Position numbers and translations under genes: made by a program
From: Gnomoniopsis sp. IMI 355080
Taxonomy: Eukaryota > Ascomycota > Sordariomycetes > Diaporthales > Gnomoniaceae
Assembly (NCBI GenBank): GCA_027946555.1
Contig: JAPEVC010000406.1
Span: forward strand, 1-16,880
DNA: 16,880 bases
Direction of reading: 5' to 3'
In this document: positions 10,170-16,880 of the stretch, one piece after another
Numbering within the stretch: position 1 is the first letter of the stretch
How the letters are laid out: each line of letters starts with the position of its first letter
Notes under the pieces: generated by a model
What the model saw: the letters and a program-made list of their open reading frames with translations, nothing else
What the model was told of the DNA's origin: nothing
Databases searched by the model: none

Positions 10170-12002
10170 CTACCAGCCCTTGCTGTGGTATCCGGCAAAC
10201 GCGTCCCTAGAGAAGTCTTGATCCCAGCTGCTGGCATTCATGTCGCCATTGCCTCGGTTCATGTATGGCTGTATTGGCTGTGGTTGTCTGGCCTGCTGTG
10301 CCATGTTGACAATATTGGTAGAGGTGTGCCGACGCTTAAGCTGGGAACGCTCATGCAACAAGTCGCGGCGAAGAGACTCGGTGAGCTCAGTAGCCAACAT
10401 GTTGCGCCTAGTGGTGCGTGGAGATAAAGCCATTGGCTGCTGGCTAATTCCGTTAGGCGCGGCCGTCATAATGGGACGGGGCTGGGCTGTCGAACGGGGA
10501 ATCTCATTAATTGATCGCATTGGTGCGCCACGAGGCTGTCGCTTCATGGTAAGTGGGGCGTCATCCGAGTCATTGGGGGATGCCACGAGCGACGGGCCGT
10601 TGTAGGGAGGTCGGTTGCCACCACGATGAGGGATGGCGGAAGTTGATTGAGATGCCACACCACCAAGGTTGGGCCCGGCCATATTGTTCTCCAGGGCCAA
10701 GGAAATTAGTGACCGGCGAGAGGGCAGGTTGGCGGTCGAGTCGACGCGCTTGAAAAACGTCTTCTCGTCGACGCTGTTGGAGCCGCTATCCTCGTTGGAA
10801 TCCTCCCACTCATCGTCGTCGTCTGACTCGATGGCGCTCTCGTCGTAACTAACCTCGTCGTCCTCCATGATTGCCGAAGAACTAACAGATGGTATAGTGG
10901 TAGTCAGGTGGTTGGCGAAGGAGGTGGCCTTCTTCTGTGTGGTCAAGTTGGGGTTGCGTGGAGAGGCGAGGGCGCTCTTCAACGAGTTGTCCTCCTCAGA
11001 CGAACCACCGATCTGGAACATCTTCTTCTTAGGAGCGGTGGGAACGGGGGCTGGAGGCGCGAGGGTCTGGCGAGCCTCCACACTGTGGTTGTCCTCGCTG
11101 TAAGAGTCCTCTGATGACGCGCCGAGTGTGAAGGTAGGCTTCTTCTTAGGTTGCACCTGCTTCGCGGCAGGGGACGATTTGGGTTCGGGGATATCGTTGG
11201 TGGTAAGCTTCGGGGTGAAGACGGTCGGGTGGGGATGTTGAGCTGGTGAGAAGCCGCGCACGACTGTTGTTGTCTTTATGGTAGGGATCTCCAGGGAGGA
11301 GGCGACCTGCGAGTCATTCGAGTGTCCGTCTGAGTCTTTGCTAGGCGATTCTTCGGTGGTGGTCGAGCCGGAGCGCATCAAAGGTACAGGGGAAAGTGCC
11401 TGTTGGCGAGGTTTTGGTGGCGACATGGTGACCGGAATTTCAGGGAGAGGTGTAGAGATGGAGTCTTTCTGCTCCACTATCGAGGCAACCATCTTCTCTA
11501 GGTTGTCTGAGGAGATGTGGCGCTCACGTCGGCTGGAACAGCTGGCGCTCGAGTTCTGTCTGCGGATGATGGGTCGGGTAATGTCGACTGGGGAGCAGTC
11601 GGAAGAGAACTCCACAGCCTCCTCGTCTGCGAAAGAGTCCACGCTTCCTGAAAGTTGTGGCACGTCCTCGGTCGAGATCTTGCGTGCTGGTAGTTGAATA
11701 TCTCGTGGCAGAGAAGTCGACGAAGATGCGACAGTGGTGGTATCGTCCTTGTTCTCGTTAGGAACCTCTTCCATCAACAGTCTCCAGATCAAGTTTTCTA
11801 ATCGGCGTCCTTGTGGCAAAGAGTCTGCGCATCTGGACATCACTGCAAAGAGTGTTAGCGACTGGTGGTAAAATGCAGTGGGAGCGGTTGGCAGCGACAT
11901 ACTACTCCAAAGGTTGAACAGATTTTGAGGATTTGAGGTGTCGACCAGTTTGACAATGTTTGCGTCAACCTGTAATACAGGTGCGTTGAAGGTAGAGGGC
12001 AT
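10170..12002 (-). CDS. Mks1-like fungal regulator with AreA-type DUF1752 box and DUF3295 C-terminus (spliced, 590 aa)
   Basis: Two exons on the minus strand, 12002-11903 and 11842-10170, give 590 aa plus TAG. The ATG has a purine (G) at -3. Residues about 28-56 form the AreA N-terminal-type box (DUF1752), with LWSMMSRCADS followed by GRRLENLIWRLL; this reads cleanly only after the intron is removed. The middle is Ser/Thr/Pro-rich and looks disordered. It contains VVRGFSP (about 227-233), two related motifs KKKPTFTLGASSED and KKKMFQIGGSSEED (about 266-279 and 305-318), an acidic stretch (about 360-383), and VDEKTFFKRVDS (391-402). The C-terminus has TTRRNMLATELTESLRR and KRRHTS (about 510-540) and ends in GYHSKGW, as I recall for DUF3295 proteins. 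The family includes yeast Mks1, which acts in Ras-cAMP, retrograde and nitrogen signalling. There is no zinc finger, so this is not AreA itself. The family call rests on remembered motifs; the precise role is unknown. Several plus-strand open frames inside are shadows. Confidence 0.9.
   Translation of the reverse strand: MPSTFNAPVLQVDANIVKLVDTSNPQNLFNLWSSMSLPTAPTAFYHQSLTLFAVMSRCADSLPQGRRLENLIWRLLMEEVPNENKDDTTTVASSSTSLPRDIQLPARKISTEDVPQLSGSVDSFADEEAVEFSSDCSPVDITRPIIRRQNSSASCSSRRERHISSDNLEKMVASIVEQKDSISTPLPEIPVTMSPPKPRQQALSPVPLMRSGSTTTEESPSKDSDGHSNDSQVASSLEIPTIKTTTVVRGFSPAQHPHPTVFTPKLTTNDIPEPKSSPAAKQVQPKKKPTFTLGASSEDSYSEDNHSVEARQTLAPPAPVPTAPKKKMFQIGGSSEEDNSLKSALASPRNPNLTTQKKATSFANHLTTTIPSVSSSAIMEDDEVSYDESAIESDDDDEWEDSNEDSGSNSVDEKTFFKRVDSTANLPSRRSLISLALENNMAGPNLGGVASQSTSAIPHRGGNRPPYNGPSLVASPNDSDDAPLTMKRQPRGAPMRSINEIPRSTAQPRPIMTAAPNGISQQPMALSPRTTRRNMLATELTESLRRDLLHERSQLKRRHTSTNIVNMAQQARQPQPIQPYMNRGNGDMNASSWDQDFSRDAFAGYHSKGW
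11843..11902 (-). other. 60-nt spliceosomal intron inside the DUF1752 box
   Basis: On the minus strand the donor is GTATGT (starting at 11902), the branch site is GCTAAC (branch A at about 11855), and the acceptor is CTTTGCAG (ending at 11843). All match filamentous-fungal consensus, and the branch-to-acceptor distance of about 12 nt is normal. The intron is phase 1, after Ser33. Splicing joins A to TG and makes Met34, which restores an uninterrupted LWSMMSRCADS motif. The intron is 60 nt long, a multiple of three, with no in-frame stop, so a plain open frame runs through it and adds 20 residues. A gene caller without splicing would wrongly report 610 aa. Confidence 0.9.
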
Positions 12003-12092
12003 AGCGCCTTGGAAGTTCGCTCGGATGGTCGAGCCGGCACAGAGATCTGGTCAGGATGAGAAGGGTCGCAAGCCGATCGCGAGGGTCGGCTA

Positions 12093-12194
12093 CTATTCAA
12101 TTGAAGTAGTGCGGATAATCGTGAGGTCAAATTGAAGTCGTCGCCGAGGGTATAGTATGTGGTTGTCGAGGGTGAGGTTATGCAAGGTAGGCAT
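12093..12194 (-). promoter_or_regulatory. uORF of 33 codons in the leader
   Basis: This ATG-initiated upstream frame begins MPTLHNLTLDN and ends at TAG, 90 nt before the main ATG. It is the only other sense ATG in the proposed leader and has T at -3. The peptide has no recognisable motif. It ends well before the main start, so reinitiation is possible. Its role is inference only. Confidence 0.35.
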
Positions 12195-12267
12195 GTATAC
12201 ACAGTCGAAAACGAGGAATCGTGATAGTTCAAGATGCGCTGCGCGATGACGATGTGGGCAGGTCTCG

Positions 12268-12273
12268 CTACAT
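12268..12273 (-). promoter_or_regulatory. Start-stop uORF (ATG TAG) in the leader
   Basis: The minus strand reads ATG immediately followed by TAG, a minimal upstream ORF 266 nt before the main ATG. The -3 base is T, a weak context, so leaky scanning is likely. Start-stop elements are known to stall initiating ribosomes in several eukaryotes. Whether this one acts depends on the real transcription start. Confidence 0.4.
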
Positions 12274-12588
12274 ATAGGCGGGACTGCTCGGCGATGAATG
12301 CGTGGTAAGGGTAGAGGGAAGCACTCTTTGGATCGTCGTGGATCAGGTCGACGATGATCAACTACGTCGGTGCAGGATTGGTGAGTGAGTGACAGTAGGT
12401 TGGGTAGGTAGTAGTTGTAGATTGGCAGGATATAGAGGGAGGATGGCGATGGTTGAAGTAGGATGGTGGGAGAGGAGTCTATGTAGGCGTGGGAAGAAAG
12501 ACGGGATGTAGAGATGTAATGAACTGCTGGTTCCTGTGGCCTGGGGCTGGGCCGGGTGGGTATCGTCTCTACGAAATCCAGTGGCTCG

Positions 12589-12709
12589 GTACTTGACTGT
12601 CTGTTTTGCCGGACAAAAGGTACGACCATGCCCAGCCGGTACGTACCTTGTACCCAGGTATATACATCGGTACTTTGGTACGTACCGTCCGCTTCGGTCT
12701 GGTACGTAC
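12589..12709. repeat. GTAC cluster with three GGTACGTACC palindromes in the promoter
   Basis: Ten GTAC tetramers occur in about 121 bp, starting at 12589, 12620, 12639, 12643, 12650, 12670, 12678, 12682, 12702 and 12706. Three perfect 10-bp palindromes GGTACGTACC lie at 12638-12647, 12677-12686 and 12701-12710. By chance one would expect about half a GTAC in this length. They surround the TATATA box, so a palindromic binding site for a dimeric factor is plausible. A low-complexity expansion is the alternative. Confidence 0.7.
12659..12664 (-). promoter_or_regulatory. TATATA box upstream of the Mks1-like gene
   Basis: The hexamer TATATA lies between two copies of GGTACGTACC. It is about 30-60 bp before the point where sense-strand ATGs become scarce, so it is well placed to set a transcription start around 12600-12630. 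The hexamer is self-complementary; the strand is assigned from gene orientation. Confidence 0.4.
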
Positions 12710-15597
12710 CGATGCCCCCCCTTTCCCTTTTGGAATTCTAGCGAGGGCCTGACTGGGATACCAGGATGCTGGGCGCGGGATGTCCACTCAACTCACCGCA
12801 GTCTGAAGTTGCGAAAACGGTCCAGCCCTCCCCGGATTCCAGTCCCAGCGACGGAGGGGAGCTGTACGGAGTACCTGGTGACTTGGGCGCAGGGACACTG
12901 CAAGGGGGCTGTTCCGGTGTATTCCGGACTCTTGCACCTTGTCACCAAGTACTGAATATTGGCCTCGTGCCTCTTCCGTTTGATGAAGACGAGACACAAA
13001 GGAAAACGGCCAGAAGATGGCACTATCATGTGCCCGTTTGACCCATGGGGTATTATTATTCTATGACCCTACAGCCCAAGTGCTTCCGCTTTTCCGCTGC
13101 CCGCCCAAACACAACGTACTGTAGCGTATCTATCCAGATGACCTCCACCTCTTTGAACTCAGTGTCATTGCTCTGGATTCAACGTGATTGCTTGGGCAGC
13201 AATTTCCGGATTTTGCTGCTTTGACGCCTGGCTGGGCTGCCTGGCAGTGCATCATCCACTTCGGATGCTGCTCTGGGACTCCTCTATCACACTGTCATGG
13301 TACTATGTAGGGCTCGCAGATCAAGGGGCTGTCTGAGATGCTCGAAAATGGATCTTAGGAGACTCAACGGGCCGAAAGCACAGTTTCCCAATTTGGCTGT
13401 ACCGCGAGGCTCCAGTCTAATCCTAAAGCGGCAGTACTATAACTGCTGTTTTGGGGTAGTTCCGGATCTAACTCTAGCCTATCTGGGGACGCGGAGCAGT
13501 ATCGTGGCTCGCAGGGATTCAGAGACTCTGGTCACCCTGCTCCAGCCTGCCAATCCCACCGAGAGTCTATTTCGTTATACGGCAAATCTAGGTAGTACCT
13601 AAAACGGGATGGTTGGTTCGCCTCTTGTCGTCGTCGGAATCTGGCCGATCATGGGAATGGGCATTTTCCACCCAAAGGGCCCGGAAACGGTCGGCTGTTC
13701 TACCGGCCCGTTTTCACAGCCTAAAAAAAATAAAACGGCGACAATTCGCCGTTCCCGTCTAAACTCTCTTCCGCCCGCGCGCCTTGTTCTTTTTGCGTCG
13801 TCGTCGGTCTTTTCTCCCTGGAAGCCTGTGCGCATCACAGGCCCCCTTGCCAGATGCTGCTGCCCTGCCATGCTGCCCGCCCTGCCAATGCCTAGTTTTC
13901 TTTTGCCTCACCCTCTGGGGGACCTGGCAGGCTGGGCTGGAAAGTTGAATCTGGGGAACGGAAAGGCCTGTTCCCCGGCGGCCATGCCCAAGTCCGTGTC
14001 GTGTCTGTGTCGTGTCACGATGGTGGTTGCAGTGTCATCTGGCCCAAGAGCCCCGAAATTGAAGGTTGAAGGAGGCTATGATTGAGCCGACGAGCAGATC
14101 TACAAACGATTGACCACACCGCGTCGGGTCAACATTGGATGCGCACGGCATCACGCGACGGACGCTTTGGACAACGCATAAACTTAGGCTTTTACCCCAG
14201 AGTCAGATGCTCAGCACAAGTTCGCCTCCTTCCCCGGATTTCCTGATGCTAGCCTTTGTTGCCCGGGGACAGCTGACCGCCGCTACTATGTACTGAGGAA
14301 CGTCCACCACTCTACTTCCGGCTACTATGATTCATACCTCAGGCACAGGCAACTTCAGCCGCGTCCCCGGAAGACGAGCCAATTGGCGCGCCAACCACAC
14401 TGCGTTCCTGACACACGGAGGATTCATTCATGATCAGGGTCGCAAGCTGCTAAGAGGGGAGAAGGAGACGACAGACGACGATGAATGATACCCGCCTTCC
14501 GCGGTGCTCAGAACTCATCTGCTAAACTAACACGACTCGTCAGGTGTGACGTGGTGGGCTCAGCGACACCAAGCTTTTCGTGAAGGTGGTCTCGTGCAAT
14601 CTGAATCCCAGATCTAGAACCCTCAGATGTCCCCACGAAACCAACTACGGGCCTGGGAATTTGTACAACTCGTTCGCCCCAAAACAGGTCCCAGTCCAGC
14701 CTCTGCTACGTACACACATTTTTGCGCTGCTGTTCAAGTCAGCCCATCCAGCTGGGCCCATAAGCCTCACCAGCAGCATTCCGGCTTCAGACAAACTGAC
14801 ACATCCTTCATCGCGTTTCCCTCCCCGCCGGACGTGGCAGACGCCGCACACATCAACGGAAAATGATCAATCAAATGACTGAATGGCCTCGATCTGACAG
14901 CTGCGCGCCCTGAGATTGCTACCCAAGTCTACTCACCTGCCCCACAAAGAGCCAACCGTTCTTTGAATGGTGGTCGGCCGAATGCGTGTGTATCCTCTCT
15001 CACCCTTTTTGCCAGCTGTATAACGCACCCTTCGTACACGGGACCCCAGAACCGCTCTAGGCAGACATGTGCTCACGCCCATGATGCTTTTGCTTGCAGC
15101 TGGCCAGTTCTTTTCGTTGGCCGCGCGCGCTCGACGTTGCAGTGGGGGCGCCATCAGGGGCGAGGTCATCTGCCAGAATCCTCTGGCCGTGGCTGGATGC
15201 GCGGGGGAAAAACCACCACATGCTGACTTACATACTAGGGACCTCAGGCCCCAAACCCTTGCCTGTAGAAACTGCTTTGTACTGTTGCATTCCAGTGGGG
15301 GTTTGTGTTCTTTCCGCACAGAAGCCCAGAGAGCCAACAAGCATTGTCTCTAACCAAACTTTCGAGCCCCTCTGAAACATTTTGAGCGCTCCTTGGAACT
15401 GGTACTTGTGCGCTGTCCGCTGTCGTTTGCACGTTTCTCCCCCCCCCAAAACTCCCACACCCACTTCTGCCACCCCTGGCGAGTTGATGAGTCGCTCCCG
15501 GCCGCCGGGGGATTCTTCCGGACCGTCTCTACAGATGGCTCGGCGCCATCCAAAGCCTCACCCGCATCGCTCGGCTTTCGTTTCGTCACAAGCGCCG

Positions 15598-15611
15598 CCC
15601 CCCCCCCCCCC
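15598..15611. repeat. Poly-C tract (14 C)
   Basis: Longest C run in the window, fourteen bases, followed by AATATTG. It translates as Pro runs in two spurious frames. Confidence 0.85.
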
Positions 15612-16858
15612 AATATTGCACCCTCACTTTTCGTCCATCACGCTCTACAAGTCGGTGCGCTTGCTACGCGATCCAATGAGGCAAGGCGACCTGTCACTTG
15701 AATTATGATATACAAAACTTTGGGCATTCCTGTTTCTCATTTCTTCGGGGGTCGCAGAAGTTTCATCCCTTGGTGTCCCGTTCTTTCTATTCCCACGAAT
15801 GCGCCTGAGCCCCCTTTGCCCTCGCATCAAAGTCGCCAAGAGCTGTGCGAATTCCCGAAAAGGTGATCGCCTCTAGTGGCACCACCGGGGAAGCCACGGG
15901 ATCGCTCCCTGGTTAGTGATACGCAGCAGGATCTCCGCTTATCGTTATTTGAGCAAGCACATACATACTGTACATTCTGGGTATAATTCCTCCTTTTTTG
16001 GGGCCTATATATTCCATCCCACGGCCGCAATGCATGCACGCACAGTCCCCCCGCGGACGGGAAAGAGCGGCGCGGGCCATGGCGCCGTAAGAACTGATGC
16101 ATTGGAACGGTCTAAACTTTTCCACATGCTCGGTCACCAGGATTCTCTCGTCGAAACAAACCGACGCGGAGAAACTGCCCACGGCCCCCCATTCGCGGAG
16201 GGCATCGTAGCCATAGACACGCCAAGCTTGAATCACGTTTCCCTCTCTCTCTCTTTCCCAGTTGCATGCCACGAATCCTCGCAGGGGGAGGGGATATGAT
16301 ACTTGCTCACCGGTGAATGAAAACCCCTGCGATTCCTCTGATATTCCCCATGCGTTGATGCGATAACATGTTCGAGAACAATGTTTGCCCTGATTCATGG
16401 AAGGGGTTCCAAGCCCGTTGGGTGTCGGTCAAGGTGCGCAGAGGCGAGATTTGTGTGGAAATGCCCCATGCACACGCGCAGCAAGCACCACACCTATTTT
16501 CACTGCTCGGTTCATACACATATGCAATCCGGGCGAACAAGGGGGGGAGGGACGAGATCCCTAATTGGAGACCCTAGACAGCTTCAACTTGCCCATTGCG
16601 TGCTTCCACTCTTGACCGCATTGGTATGCCCGGTCTGATAAATCTCCCTGGGGGGTGGATGGGGTACCCGTCCGTGAGGGTTGCGGTCGGAAGGAATGGG
16701 GAATGAGGGTGCTGCAGTCAGGCAATTGGCGATATGCAATGGCGACATCTGACCTCGTGCCGCAAGCCATCAAAATCCCATTGGCGTAGCACAGTATGCA
16801 AATTGGGCTTTGCCGTCGTCCTCAACCGCCTCATCAACCCCTCCCTTCTTCTCGTTGG

Positions 16859-16870
16859 CCCCCCCCCCCC
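16859..16870. repeat. Poly-C tract (12 C)
   Basis: Twelve C followed by AAAATAGCGC at the window edge. Confidence 0.85.
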
Positions 16871-16880
16871 AAAATAGCGC

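Larger units (their letters stand above)
12003..12620 (-). promoter_or_regulatory. Probable long 5' leader (5' UTR) of the Mks1-like gene
   Basis: The sense (minus) strand is pyrimidine-rich with many CTAC, CATC and TCCC stretches, as usual for fungal leaders. I count only two ATGs on the sense strand between the start codon and 12627. Rough base-composition arithmetic predicts about five. A TATATA box lies just beyond, at 12659-12664. This pattern fits a transcript starting near 12600-12630 and a leader of about 600 nt. The upper boundary is an inference. The stretch also holds open frames of 168 and 178 codons. The first starts with TTG; the second starts at an ATG (12629) probably upstream of the transcription start. 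Neither resembles a known protein. Confidence 0.55.
12711..16880. other. Upstream intergenic DNA, no supportable gene
   Basis: The longest ATG-started frames are 158 codons (plus, 13609-14085) and 161 codons (minus, 16398-15913). Neither shows a domain, a consistent codon pattern that I can see, or a recognised motif. A TATATATT sits near 16005, but the next ATG is only about 20 bp away. Poly-C tracts at 15439-15447, 15598-15611 and 16859-16870 and a short CT repeat (about 16243-16254) are the visible repeats. Genes with several short exons cannot be excluded by eye. Confidence 0.4.

Noticed and set aside
10240..11697. Plus-strand frames of 121 and 139 codons inside the main gene
   Set aside because: They are antisense shadows of the conserved minus-strand coding sequence.
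11855..12361. 168-codon minus-strand open frame overlapping the start of the main gene
   Set aside because: It starts with TTG, not ATG. In the spliced transcript it would hit TGA immediately after the exon junction. No motif is recognisable, and it lies in the proposed leader.
12093..12629. 178-codon minus-strand open frame upstream of the main gene
   Set aside because: The translation is low-complexity Ser/Pro/His/Arg typical of a pyrimidine-rich leader. Its ATG lies at or before the likely transcription start. Only its internal 33-codon uORF is kept.
13609..14085. 158-codon ATG-started plus-strand frame
   Set aside because: Composition is rich in Pro, Cys and Ser without any motif, and an antisense frame overlaps it. 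No promoter signal is clear.
15913..16398. 161-codon ATG-started minus-strand frame
   Set aside because: No recognisable domain, part of its length comes from a CT repeat (Arg-Glu run), and it overlaps competing frames on the other strand.

Overview
The window looks like nuclear DNA of a filamentous ascomycete (Pezizomycotina, probably Sordariomycetes; Hypocreales is a guess). The grounds are: a fungal-specific protein architecture (AreA-type DUF1752 box plus DUF3295 C-terminus, the Mks1-like family), a 60-nt intron with textbook filamentous-fungal splice signals, long mixed-composition intergenic DNA rich in homopolymers and microsatellites, and GTAC/CCTAGG palindromes. There is no operon structure and no bacterial or phage gene. 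Most open frames here start with GTG or TTG and do not look like genes.

Layout. Bases 1-10169 hold no coding region I can support. They contain a degenerate direct repeat (about 427-510), a GTAC-rich palindrome cluster (2966-3035), a GC-rich block with an inverted repeat (about 3296-3440), purine and CATCC tandem repeats (4006-4116), several trinucleotide microsatellites, a perfect 16-bp-stem hairpin (6973-7016), poly-C tracts, and an A-rich, TATA-containing block (8147-8280). Bases 10170-12002 (minus strand) carry the one clear gene, a 590-aa regulatory protein once its 60-nt intron (11843-11902) is removed. Bases 12003 to about 12620 look like its long, pyrimidine-rich, ATG-poor 5' leader with two small uORFs. 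At 12589-12710 lies a promoter-like element with a TATATA box and ten GTAC tetramers, including three copies of GGTACGTACC. Bases 12711-16880 again show no supportable gene, only low-complexity tracts.

Functional picture. The single gene is probably a nutrient or stress signalling regulator of the Mks1/AreA-N-terminal type. What stands out is its expression architecture: a long leader, a start-stop uORF, and a stop-free 3n intron that splits the conserved domain exactly, so splicing or retention gives two in-frame proteins (590 or 610 aa). I found no convincing novel multi-gene system. The more curious non-coding elements are the perfect hairpin at 6973-7016 and the GTAC clusters.
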